33,766 nucleotides of DNA from Actinomycetota bacterium. GTDB taxonomy: Bacteria > Actinomycetota > Acidimicrobiia > Acidimicrobiales > Acidimicrobiaceae. Position 1 is the first letter of the stretch; each line of letters begins with the position of its first letter. Under the pieces are notes generated by a model. The model was not told the DNA's origin. It made no database searches and saw only the letters and a list, made by a program, of their open reading frames with translations. Positions 1-8,018 of this stretch are shown here, piece after piece. Made by a program: the position numbers and the translations under genes. Location of the stretch: positions 1-33,766 of the forward strand of contig SCQM01000028.1 of assembly GCA_004298555.1 (NCBI GenBank). Reading direction: 5' to 3'.

Positions 1-265
1 GCGCAATATTGGGTTGGCAGAAGCTGGACCCTGTACCATCGAAGATTCGGGCAGAATCATTGAACCTGTAGCTGTTGAAACCTCCGCAGCTTGCATATGC
101 CGGTGAAGCAGCGATCGTCCTGGAGACAACGGTGCGAGATGCACTGATGGCTCCAACTGCCGCTTGCTTTTCCTCAAGCCTGTACCTGCTTTTCCAACAT
201 TTTCCCCACCTGAGCTCGATCCTGCGCTAAATATATGATTTTCTGCGGGCTGGATTCTTATCGGG
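1..265. other. Non-coding left edge, probably decayed
   Basis: No frame stays open with recognisable protein similarity. The frame leading into the ABC fragment at 266 is closed by a TGA at 236-238, and the residues between that stop and 266 still read like the stretch before an ABC Q-loop. This suggests the missing front half of the ATPase gene has been lost or scrambled. Nothing else is supported here. Confidence 0.4.
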
Positions 266-682
266 TTGAAATTCCAGATAGTCCCCGAGGATCCAGCAGT
301 ACTCGAATCGTTACTGCGCTCCAACCCAGCTATTGCAAAAGGGCACTCCAGCGATAGCGAAATGATCGCATCATTGGAGAAGGTATCACTCGCATGTCTC
401 CTGCACCGGCCTACTGGCCTCGGTCAGCTTCTTGGTGGCTTTGGCGCACAATTCTCAGGGGGTAAACGTCAGCGGCTGGCCCTGGCACGCTTCCTGCTTG
501 CCGGCTTTGGGACAGTGATTCTGGACGAACTGACCGCGTCGTTGGACCGGGATACCTCGGCAGAGGTCATGGTGGCCGTATTCGCAGCATTTTCAGATAA
601 ACAGGTTGTGGTCATAACCCACAGCAGTGCGCTTCTTGGCCTTTTTGACCAGGTGATAACGCTAAAAGCAGCCCGAGCCTGA
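266..682 (+). pseudogene. ABC transporter ATPase, C-terminal remnant (CydC/CydD-like)
   Basis: This is the back half of an ABC ATPase domain. From the N-terminus it shows a Q-loop-like segment (IVPEDPAVLESLLRSNPAIA; the usual Gln is Glu), the signature FSGGKRQRLALAR, a Walker B region ending TVILDELTASLD and the switch histidine in VVVITHSS. The order and wording resemble the C-terminal domain of CydC/CydD-type exporters. No Walker A motif, no membrane domain and no good start are present. The only available start is a TTG at 266, and an in-frame TGA lies 27 bases upstream of it. Walker B also has Leu where these families have Pro (DEPT). The best reading is a truncated, non-functional remnant. 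A short expressed protein is possible but could not bind ATP alone. It is convergent with the aldehyde dehydrogenase gene. Confidence 0.7.
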
Positions 683-784
683 GTTGATTATGCTGACGGC
701 GCCAAGCGCGAGTTCCGGTGGAATGTCGTTTTAAGGCGGTATTCAAGTTGAGCAGTACCGATATCTTTGTCAAACTTGTCAGCT

Positions 785-2239
785 CTACCAGGAAGTTGCA
801 ATGTATTTGCTCTCCGTGTATTCCAGTATCCCTTCGTGGCCGCCTTCACGGCCGAGGCCACTTTGTTTGATGCCCCCAAACGGGCCGGCGGGGTCCGATA
901 CTATACCTCTATTTAGACCAACCATCCCTGCTTCAAGACGTTCAGAAACGCGCAGGCCTTTCTTAAGATCTCCGGTGTAAAGGTATGAAACCAGTCCAAA
1001 TTCGGTGTTATTAGCCAGTGTGACCACCTCATCTTCCGTCGCGAACGACACAACTGGAGCAACCGGTCCAAAGATCTCTTCGGCTAATATCGCTGAATCC
1101 GGAGGCACGTCATCGAGGACCGTCGCCTGGTAGAAGTAGCCTTTCCGGTTGACAACGTCTCCGCCCAGGCGAACACTGGCTCCGCGGTCTACGGCATTGC
1201 CCACAAGCATCTGGACCTTTTCAATCGCCGGGAGGTTGATCAGCGGCCCCAACTGTGTGCCTTCATCCAGCCCAGGTCCAAGCTTCAGAGCGCCCATTGC
1301 TGCAGAGAGCTTTTGAACGAACTCCTTGACAACCGGTTCCTGGACATAAAACCGGTTTGCCGCGGTACAGGCCTCTCCGCCGTTTCTCATCTTTGCTATC
1401 ATGGCGCCTTCTATGGCTGCATCCATGTCGGCGTCGGCAAATACGATAAAGGGGGCATTTCCACCGAGCTCCATCGAGCTATTGATAACAAGATCTGAGG
1501 CTTCTCTGAGCAGCGAACGGCCCACAGCCGTGGAACCCGTGAAGGACAGCTTTCGCACCCGTGGATCGTGGAGCATTTCCGATACCACCTTTGAAGCGCG
1601 GTTTGACGGCAGGATGTTCACCACACCAGCGGGCACGCCTGCTTCCTCCAAAATCTGTCCGAGCAATAGTGCTGTAAGCGGGGTGTCAGAGGCCGGCTTG
1701 AGAATTACAGAACATCCCGCAGCCAGTGCAGGTCCGATCTTGCGTGTTGCCATCGCAGCCGGAAAGTTCCAAGGTGTCACCATTACTGCAACTCCGATAG
1801 CCTGTCGAAGAACTAGCATTTTGTTGGAACCACTCGGCGCTGTTTGCACCAGGCCGGACATTCGAACTGCCTCTTCCGAATACCACCTGAAGAATTCTGC
1901 GGCATAGGCCACCTCACTTCGCGCATCTGTCAGTGATTTCCCATTTTCGAGCACCATGAGCCTGGCGATTTCTCCGGAGCGCGTTGTCATGGTTTCGAAC
2001 GCCCTGCGCAGAACCTCACCGCGCTGCCTGGGAGCAGTTTGTGCCCATTCAGGCTGGGCCTCATAGGCGGCGTGGACAGCTGCTTTAGCGTCATCAACGG
2101 TTGCATTTGCGACTTCTGCGAGCGTCTCGGAAGTGGCGGGGTCGATCACCGATATTGAACCGGAGTCGCTGGACTCTCTCCAGCTTCCTCCGATCAGAAG
2201 TTTTGTGGGGACATTCTTTGGCAGTTCTGTGATGTGCAC
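785..2239 (-). CDS. gabD: NAD(P)-dependent aldehyde dehydrogenase, succinate-semialdehyde type
   Basis: This cytosolic ALDH-superfamily enzyme oxidises an aldehyde to its acid; succinate semialdehyde is the closest family match. Numbered from the GTG at 2239, it has the cofactor segment VTPWNFP, the Rossmann loop FTGSTAVGR, the general base Glu257 in MELGGNAPF and the catalytic Cys291 in NGGEACTAANR. It ends with the GGIKQSGLGREGG segment typical of GabD-like enzymes. Length (484 residues) is normal. The start at 2239 is chosen because TGAGG lies five bases upstream. A TTG at 2275 would add 12 residues but has no clear ribosome site. It stands alone on the minus strand. A role in aromatic breakdown or in a GABA/succinate-semialdehyde shunt cannot be separated from sequence alone. 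Confidence 0.85.
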   Translation of the reverse strand: MHITELPKNVPTKLLIGGSWRESSDSGSISVIDPATSETLAEVANATVDDAKAAVHAAYEAQPEWAQTAPRQRGEVLRRAFETMTTRSGEIARLMVLENGKSLTDARSEVAYAAEFFRWYSEEAVRMSGLVQTAPSGSNKMLVLRQAIGVAVMVTPWNFPAAMATRKIGPALAAGCSVILKPASDTPLTALLLGQILEEAGVPAGVVNILPSNRASKVVSEMLHDPRVRKLSFTGSTAVGRSLLREASDLVINSSMELGGNAPFIVFADADMDAAIEGAMIAKMRNGGEACTAANRFYVQEPVVKEFVQKLSAAMGALKLGPGLDEGTQLGPLINLPAIEKVQMLVGNAVDRGASVRLGGDVVNRKGYFYQATVLDDVPPDSAILAEEIFGPVAPVVSFATEDEVVTLANNTEFGLVSYLYTGDLKKGLRVSERLEAGMVGLNRGIVSDPAGPFGGIKQSGLGREGGHEGILEYTESKYIATSW

Positions 2240-2275
2240 TTTAACCTCACTTGTTAAGTCGGACGTGATTATCAA

Positions 2276-3070
2276 GCCAATTCGGCCAAAGTCGAATTAA
2301 TGATGCCGGACTGCTGTTCAATGATGAGCAGAAATCTTGAAGCAGCGCCATTAGAAAACTTTCTCGAGCGCAGGACATCGGGCGGTCCTGAAAGTTTGAA
2401 GTACCTCAGTGCTGGAAAACATTTTAATTCGAATCAGCTTCGAACTGTTTGGCGGGTCGAAGATATCGTTTCCCGGCAGCATTTACTGGTAAGCTTAGGT
2501 GGTTGTATCGCTCAACAAAGTGCGGATAATATTTCCGACGCTGGCAAATGCTGCGATGGCACCACAAGTATTGGTGGTAGTGATTGCTCCTTCGAACGCA
2601 GGTGCCCTGAGGATCTAGCCATTGCGTTGCGGTCCGTTTTGCCCCGCGTCATTCCGATCTGCAAAGGGCGGAAGAACCGGCATCCAAGGGTCGGTCCCGG
2701 TGCAAGCTGTTAACCAGTTTCTGCAGCAGCCGGACGGTCCCGGCGGCGACATATGTTCGCGAGCAGTGCAATCGGGATGGCCGGATGCTGAAGGAAGTTT
2801 TTTGAATGGGCTAGATGGGAGGACTGGGGCGCCAAGTCGTTTCGGCGCTATTTGGGCGGGGTTCACCGGAGAGTGTGTCGAAGCTTCATTCCTCACTTTC
2901 CTAAGGGTGGTTGCTGATTGCGCAGATATGCCATGCGATGGCTGGGTCAGAGGAGAAAGCGCTGCTGGCAAAGAAAGCGTTAGGGTTCGAACGGTAAAAG
3001 AGATTTGTGTTGTGGAGTTCAAAGGGCTAGTGGATATGAGGAATCAGATCAGTTCGAATTGTATTGGCGC
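2276..3070. other. About 0.8 kb without a convincing gene
   Basis: Open frames exist on both strands: plus 2300-2713 and 2622-3074, minus 2615-3022. They overlap each other, have no good ribosome sites, are rich in Cys, Arg, Gly and Pro, and match no family I recognise. The region must hold the promoters of the aldehyde dehydrogenase (minus) and the MFS exporter (plus). I see no clear sigma-70 boxes, RNA gene or repeat. Confidence 0.45.
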
Positions 3071-4450
3071 ATGAGCGGAGGAATATTAAGTGGCCAAGCA
3101 GATCCGGACCGGACGTCGCCAGGTGCGGAGATAAATTCGGCGGAAAACGGCTCTTCGGAGCCATCCCTGGTTTCCCGCCTGCGCAGCAAGGCAATGTCCA
3201 ACACATTTGAATCCCTCAAAATTCGTGATTTCAGGGTGCTCTGGTTTGGATTCATGGGATCATGGACTGGAATGCAGTTTCAGCAGGTGGCTCGGGGGTT
3301 TCTTGCCTACCGGCTTACCGGCAGCGCATTTGCAATCGGAATAGTCACGCTGGCAACAGGCCTCCCACGGATAATTCTTTCTCCTATCGGAGGTTATCTT
3401 GCCGACAGATTCAAGAAGCGCGATGTCATAGTTTGGACAAGCCTGCCGATGGCAGCACTGAGCCTGGCAACCGGCGTTTTATATGTAGATCATCTGTTGA
3501 CTATCACCTGGCTCGTCATCTTAGGTTTTTTGCAGGGAATTTGTTTCGGATTCCTTATGCCTGCCCGGCAGGCCTATGCTCCTCAGGTTGTGGGGACTGG
3601 CCACCTGTTGCCTAATGCTGTGGCACTGAACAATGCCGGCATGAACATGACCCGGATGGCTGGCCCAGCCTTAGCCGGATTACTCATTGCCACACCTCAC
3701 TTCGGCCTCAGCGGAACCTTTTTTGTTATCGCTGCCTTCTGGCTATGGGTCACATGGTCGGCATATCGTGTGCATAACCAGGGAGTACCGAGCGGGCCGC
3801 GCAGGAGGATGAGTGAAAGCATAAAAGAAGGATTCAGATATGTCCGGAGGATGCCAGGCCTGCTGGTACTAATGAGTTTGGGCTTTGTCCCGCTTGCATT
3901 GGGCATGCCATATCTGAGTCTGATGCCTGCCGTGGCCGACGGGCCGCTTCATGGGGGATCAACCCTGTTAGGAGTCTTACTGAGCATCGGAGGCGTGGGT
4001 TCTCTTGTTGGCACTTTGCTTGTGGCTTCATTCGCCCGGTATCCCAAGAAGGCCACGCTTCAGCTGATTCTGGGCATATCCTTCGGACTTTCCCTTGTAG
4101 GCTTTTCGTTTTTTGTTCAGTCGAACGAACTAGCGCTTGCCATTCCATTTCTATTCCTTACAGGGATGACCGGCGACGCATACCAGGCGCTGAATTCAAG
4201 CTTGATCATGATGAGCACCGAGCCGGGGCAGTATGGGCGGGTAATGGGAGTGTATATGATCGCCCAGTCGATCAGACCTATATCGGTGATGCCGGTTAGT
4301 GCTGTAGCCGACGATATTGGCACTCCAGTCACTTTGCTGGCGGCTGGTGCGATAGTCGCTTTATTTGTGGCTGGGGTCGCTGCCCTGTACCCTGCGTATC
4401 GGCAAATTGGACGGCCTGCCACCCCGATGATGGATGAACCGGACATCTAG
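3071..4450 (+). CDS. MFS transporter, DHA3 / enterobactin-exporter-like (MFS_3)
   Basis: This inner-membrane, proton-coupled exporter belongs to the DHA3 branch. The first membrane segment follows the motif SLKIRDFRVLWFG, typical of that branch, and the loop 2-3 motif GGYLADRFKKRDV is intact. About 12 hydrophobic segments follow, with a basic central loop (VPSGPRRRMSESIKEGFRYV). The start is uncertain. ATG 3071 gives 459 residues with a polar, Ser/Pro/Glu-rich N-terminal tail. ATG 3194 gives 418 residues and begins just before the first membrane segment. Neither has a good ribosome site; an AAGG lies only two bases before 3194. A strong GGAGG at 3077-3081 instead serves an out-of-frame GTG at 3090. 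The substrate is unknown. Next to phenolic-acid genes, export of aromatics or of toxic intermediates is a plausible inference only. Confidence 0.8.
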   Translation: MSGGILSGQADPDRTSPGAEINSAENGSSEPSLVSRLRSKAMSNTFESLKIRDFRVLWFGFMGSWTGMQFQQVARGFLAYRLTGSAFAIGIVTLATGLPRIILSPIGGYLADRFKKRDVIVWTSLPMAALSLATGVLYVDHLLTITWLVILGFLQGICFGFLMPARQAYAPQVVGTGHLLPNAVALNNAGMNMTRMAGPALAGLLIATPHFGLSGTFFVIAAFWLWVTWSAYRVHNQGVPSGPRRRMSESIKEGFRYVRRMPGLLVLMSLGFVPLALGMPYLSLMPAVADGPLHGGSTLLGVLLSIGGVGSLVGTLLVASFARYPKKATLQLILGISFGLSLVGFSFFVQSNELALAIPFLFLTGMTGDAYQALNSSLIMMSTEPGQYGRVMGVYMIAQSIRPISVMPVSAVADDIGTPVTLLAAGAIVALFVAGVAALYPAYRQIGRPATPMMDEPDI

Positions 4451-4497
4451 CTGAACAGCATCCGCGGGAAAGACCAGCCAAGGTCGCTCTGGAAAAT

Positions 4498-4511
4498 ATG
4501 GCATGTGCCAT
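4498..4511. promoter_or_regulatory. Perfect 14-bp palindrome, candidate operator
   Basis: The sequence ATGGCA-TG-TGCCAT reads the same on both strands. It lies in the gap between the MFS gene and ubiD, about 180 bases before the ubiD start. It could be a regulator binding site for ubiD or part of the MFS 3' region. A longer palindrome with the same TGGCA/TGCCA arms lies at 23432-23451. No binding protein can be named. Confidence 0.3.
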
Positions 4512-4687
4512 GATCGGAGCGCGCACGCTTAGTCGCGCACAGGTCAATTGCCCGGCGGCTCGTCACTGCCAGAATTGGCATGGATTGGCAAACGGTCTTA
4601 TAGTTACATTAATTTCAACTGTGGTAGTTTGAAAACGTCGTGATTCCGGCGCCATTTATGGTTGCCAACGTCTGGAGGGGAGATTCT

Positions 4688-6073
4688 GTGGTCAAAGATC
4701 TGCGCAGCTGGTTAGACACACTTGAAGAAAATGGAGAGCTGTTACACATAAAAAAGCCCGTGGATCCCAAATCGCAAATGGGGGCATTGCTCTATCAGTC
4801 CCGCTCAAAGGCGCTGATGTTCCATAATCTGACCGGGTCTCCAGGATGGCGTTCGGTTGGGAATGCTCCAGCCAACATGGATCACGTAGCGTTGGCATTT
4901 GGGATGAGAAAGCAAGAGGTGGTCCGCTATCTGGCCGGGAAGATGTCCGACCGGATCCCCTGGAAACGTGTGGCTACAGGTCCCGTAAAAGAGGTTCATC
5001 TGGAAGGCGACCAGATTGATTTGACGACCTGGCCGGTGCACCGTGCTGGAACAAAGGACGGTGGCGAGGTGATCGGGTCCGGAATGGTGTTTACCATAGA
5101 CCCCGAAACTGGAATGCAGAATGTCAGTATTCACAGGCTTCAGGTAAAGGGACCGCGTCAAACAGGGATTTTGATGGTTCCAAGACACACCAGGGCTATC
5201 TACTCGAAATATGAGGCTATGGGGCAGGCCATGCCCGTATCGGTGGTGATAGGGCATCATCCCCTCTACTACATGGCGGCAGCAATCAGCGGTTCTTTGG
5301 GAATGGATGAAATGGAAATTGCCGGGTCCCTGTTAGGCGAGCCGGTGCAGATGGTCAAGTCAGAGCTGAGCGATATTTACGTGCCAGCACACGGGGAGAT
5401 AGTCATCGAAGGCCACATCCCTCCGTTCCAGCGTGAAGAAGAGGGTCCTTTTAGCGAATTCCAGGACTACTACATTGCCGGAACAGGAAAGAATCCCATA
5501 ATCGTCATCGACAAAGTGACTACCAGGCAGGATCCTATTTTCAAGAACCTCCAAAACGGCAGCGAGATGGAAGGCTGCTTGTTCCACAAGTTTCCGTTTG
5601 GTGCGGCCATATACAACCATATTCAAAACGTTGGCGGCTATGTGGATTTGGCCGATCTGCTTGTTCTGCCGGGGATCTTTGGAGTCGTGATACAGATGAC
5701 TCCGCGATTTGCCGGCGAGGCCAAGAACGTCGGATTAGCAGCCTTGGGCAGTCCTGTTCTCCATCCAAAAGTCGTAATTGTTGTTGATACTGACGTCAAT
5801 ATTTACGATTATTGGGAAGTTCTCTGGGCGATCAACACCAGGGTCGATCCGGCGCGCGACGTATCGATTATCGATGGGGTGCGCATCCATCCAATGGATC
5901 CGACCGGGGTAGAGCTGAAAGGTCCGGGCGGTCCTGATTGGCAAAGGCTGGGGAGCAAAATGGTTATCGATGCCACAAAGCCGGCAACCTCATTTCCCGA
6001 AGCACGCGAGGAGTACGAGCGAATCCGCCCAGTGGGTGACGGCGAAGTGTTTCTCGCTGATTTCTTGGATTGA
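4688..6073 (+). CDS. ubiD: UbiD-family prenyl-FMN-dependent (de)carboxylase
   Basis: UbiD enzymes use prenylated FMN to decarboxylate, or sometimes carboxylate, aromatic or alpha,beta-unsaturated acids. Numbered from GTG 4688 the protein has 461 residues, close to family size. Asn145 and Arg150 (NVSIHR) and the catalytic pair Glu252/Glu257 in EGPFSE followed by FQDYY match the cofactor and active-site residues of Fdc1/UbiD enzymes, so it looks catalytically intact. GTG 4688 is chosen because GGAGG sits at 4674-4678 with nine-base spacing and the protein then begins with the family-typical KDLRSWLDTLEENGELL. A GTG at 4640 would add 16 unlikely residues. The enzyme needs the UbiX product made by the convergent neighbour. 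The co-located hydroxybenzoyl-CoA reductase suggests hydroxybenzoate, phenol or catechol-type substrates. A role in quinone biosynthesis is the main alternative. Confidence 0.9.
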   Translation: MVKDLRSWLDTLEENGELLHIKKPVDPKSQMGALLYQSRSKALMFHNLTGSPGWRSVGNAPANMDHVALAFGMRKQEVVRYLAGKMSDRIPWKRVATGPVKEVHLEGDQIDLTTWPVHRAGTKDGGEVIGSGMVFTIDPETGMQNVSIHRLQVKGPRQTGILMVPRHTRAIYSKYEAMGQAMPVSVVIGHHPLYYMAAAISGSLGMDEMEIAGSLLGEPVQMVKSELSDIYVPAHGEIVIEGHIPPFQREEEGPFSEFQDYYIAGTGKNPIIVIDKVTTRQDPIFKNLQNGSEMEGCLFHKFPFGAAIYNHIQNVGGYVDLADLLVLPGIFGVVIQMTPRFAGEAKNVGLAALGSPVLHPKVVIVVDTDVNIYDYWEVLWAINTRVDPARDVSIIDGVRIHPMDPTGVELKGPGGPDWQRLGSKMVIDATKPATSFPEAREEYERIRPVGDGEVFLADFLD

Positions 6074-6110
6074 TCCAACTTTCGCTGATCCGGTTTTGCG
6101 AACTTTGCAT

Positions 6111-6141
6111 GCGGCCTAATCAGAACCAGTGATTAGGCCGC
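6111..6141. terminator. Bidirectional hairpin terminator between ubiD and ubiX
   Basis: A perfect 12-bp stem is formed by GCGGCCTAATCA (6111-6122) and TGATTAGGCCGC (6130-6141) with a seven-base loop. It lies between two convergent genes, 37 bases after the ubiD stop. A short TTT follows on the plus strand. The position and stem strength fit a shared transcription terminator, although the U-tract is weak. Confidence 0.7.
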
Positions 6142-6192
6142 TTTGGCCCGAATTCTGGGCAGGATCAATGGCGGTCCTGAACGATCAAAACT

Positions 6193-6774
6193 CTAAATCA
6201 ACCCAGTGCCTTCCCATCTCCTGAATAGTTCATGCTTGATTCCAACCTGGTCGAGAACCTTGCCAACAGTCTGCTTCAACAGGTCATCGATCGATTTAGG
6301 CCGATGATAAAAGGCTGGAACCGGTGGCAGTATTATTCCGCCCGCGAGAGTCACGGTCTCCATATTGCGAAGGTGGATCAGGCTCAATGGTGTTTCCCGC
6401 GTGACGAGCACTAAGCGACGCCGTTCTTTCATGCAGACGTCAGCGGTGCGGGTCAGGAGGTCGGGGGTATACCCCGATGCGACAGCGGCCAGGGTGCGCA
6501 TCGAGCACGGTATCACTACCATCCCCATCGTCTCGAATGATCCGGAGGAGATTGCAGCCCCCAGGTCATCTGGGTCATAGACCACGTCTCCAAGCTCCTC
6601 GACTTCCTTGCGAGTCATGCCAAGTTCATAGGCGATGCTCTTCTCAGCTCCCCTGGAGAGAACCAGATGCACCTCTACGCTTTCAATTTCGCGAAGCGAA
6701 TTGAGCATGGTCAGTGCGAGTTGTGGAGCGCTGGAACCTGAAACCCCTACGATCAATCTGTCAGTTAGGCTCAT
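6193..6774 (-). CDS. ubiX: UbiX-type flavin prenyltransferase
   Basis: UbiX joins a dimethylallyl group to FMN to make prenyl-FMN, the cofactor of UbiD enzymes. The 193-residue protein is full length. It has the FMN-loop GSSA (13-16), PCSMRTLAAVASG (89-101), RETPLSLIHLRNM (126-138) and the C-terminal PPVPAFYHRP (150-159), all hallmark segments of the family. The first glycine-rich loop reads VSGSSAPQLA where many UbiX have GASG, as in decarboxylase-partner variants such as VdcB/Pad1-like proteins. It starts at ATG 6774, with GGAAGG some 12 bases upstream. It faces ubiD tail to tail and is divergent from the hydroxybenzoyl-CoA reductase genes. The local pairing suggests it is dedicated to the neighbouring UbiD. 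Confidence 0.9.
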   Translation of the reverse strand: MSLTDRLIVGVSGSSAPQLALTMLNSLREIESVEVHLVLSRGAEKSIAYELGMTRKEVEELGDVVYDPDDLGAAISSGSFETMGMVVIPCSMRTLAAVASGYTPDLLTRTADVCMKERRRLVLVTRETPLSLIHLRNMETVTLAGGIILPPVPAFYHRPKSIDDLLKQTVGKVLDQVGIKHELFRRWEGTGLI

Positions 6775-7535
6775 ATCCGTTTTCTTACCTTCCGTAACTC
6801 ACTCATTAGCACTACTCCAGTTCGGTACCGAATCACCAACGGGACTTTCAGAATCAAACCCGATGCGAGGCTTCCATGCATCGACTGATATCAGCTTTGT
6901 TGCTGCCGTCTGTTAATGGCTCAAGGAACTTTTCAGTAACTCTATTCATTTTTGGTCGGTTTTCCAACCGCAATGAAAATATCTTCGCAGTTGGCATCGT
7001 ACAGTTTTCGGACGCAATCAAAGCGCGCGTTTGTGCAGTGTTTAATAGACCTCCGGTCAGCTGCACACGGGCAGATTCTGACGAAACCCGCGCCAAACCG
7101 GGCTGGTGGGACCGATTACGAATTACAACCATGCGGGCGTATTATTGGGTAAGGATGGTCGGGAATGGTCAAATAAATTATGCTGTGGTCTTATTGGCTA
7201 AATAGCATATCAAGCGAGTATTTTAGGCCTAGCAGAAAAACTGTCAAATGGGTTTATTTGCGACTTATGGCACATGCTACGCTTTGCCTGTCACAAGTAG
7301 TAACGTACGGGGGGCACAAAATGCTCAGTCTGAAACGCCGAAAATGTGGATTGCCGGTCTTTGTGTGGTTTTCATGCTCATTCTCCATGCGGAATGAGAC
7401 GAGGCATATGCCATTGAGTTTCGCGAATAGTCGTTCTAACCGTATACTCCTTGAACAAATTTGAATTATTTCGCAGGTATCCGTTGCGGCCCTAAGAATT
7501 GATTCCATCGGGCTGTGGTTTTAGAGGAGGTAAGG
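6775..7535. promoter_or_regulatory. Divergent ubiX / hcrC intergenic region
   Basis: This 760-base gap separates two divergent transcripts and is more AT-rich than its neighbours. Several open frames exist on both strands, but none has a ribosome site or a recognisable product. A TATACT box at 7443-7448 is a possible -10 for the hcr genes. Only a poor -35 (TTTCGC, 7420-7425) sits at 17-base spacing, so the promoter call is weak. A strong AGAGGAGG ribosome site lies at 7523-7530 for hcrC. The unusual length leaves room for regulator binding, but I see no clear operator. Confidence 0.35.
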
Positions 7536-8018
7536 ATGAGTGACATTGGCAGTCGTGAAATTCTGAAAATATCGGTTAACGGTCAGAATAAGGAGCTGTT
7601 GGTGAAGCCCTACGCGACACTTCTGGAAATACTCCGTGAAGATCTTCGTTTGACCGGAACGAAGCATGGCTGCGAAGCTGGTGAATGCGGCGCCTGCGTG
7701 GTGCTTATCGATGGAACTCCCCAGCTGAGTTGTCTGGTATTGCCAGGTCAGATTGAAGGTTCTGAGGTGACGACAATCGAAGGGGTTTCCGACGGAGGAA
7801 AATTGCATCCGGTTCAGCAGGCTTTTATGGATCATGGGGCATTGCAGTGCGGCTACTGCACTCCGGGAATGGTCTTGTCGTCAAAAGCTTTGCTCGACGC
7901 CAACCCCAGGGCTTCCGCGGAGGAGATCAAAGAGGCATTAGCCGGCAATCTTTGCCGCTGTACCGGTTACGTGAGCATCATTGAGGCGGTTGAGGCTGCC
8001 GGGAGGGCGATGGCATGA
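7536..8018 (+). CDS. hcrC: 4-hydroxybenzoyl-CoA reductase-type small subunit, two [2Fe-2S]
   Basis: This electron-transfer subunit of a xanthine-dehydrogenase-family molybdenum enzyme has 160 residues. The N-terminal ferredoxin fold binds the first [2Fe-2S] through Cys46, Cys51, Cys54 and Cys66 (CEAGECGAC and SCL). The C-terminal helical domain binds the second through Cys105, Cys108, Cys140 and Cys142 (CGYCTPG, LCRCTGY). ATG 7536 is chosen over an upstream start at 7515 because AGAGGAGG ends five bases before it. The stop overlaps the start of the large subunit (ATGA), so the two are translationally coupled. The fold alone does not fix the substrate. The neighbours, especially the FAD subunit with its extra cysteines, point to hydroxybenzoyl-CoA reduction. 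Confidence 0.88.
   Translation: MSDIGSREILKISVNGQNKELLVKPYATLLEILREDLRLTGTKHGCEAGECGACVVLIDGTPQLSCLVLPGQIEGSEVTTIEGVSDGGKLHPVQQAFMDHGALQCGYCTPGMVLSSKALLDANPRASAEEIKEALAGNLCRCTGYVSIIEAVEAAGRAMA

Noticed and set aside
266-682. Functional stand-alone ATPase reading of the first ABC fragment
   Set aside because: Walker A is absent, Walker B is altered, and an in-frame stop precedes the only possible start.
1401-1907. Plus-strand frame of 168 codons
   Set aside because: It lies fully antisense to the aldehyde dehydrogenase, whose motifs are intact; its composition (Ser/Ala/Arg-rich) is that of a shadow frame.
2615-3074. Overlapping open frames on both strands (150 and 135 codons)
   Set aside because: Neither has a ribosome site or recognisable domain, and both being open over the same bases is expected by chance at this GC content.
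6876-7205. Possible gene in the ubiX-hcrC gap
   Set aside because: Both strands are open here, no ribosome site is present and the product lacks any family pattern.
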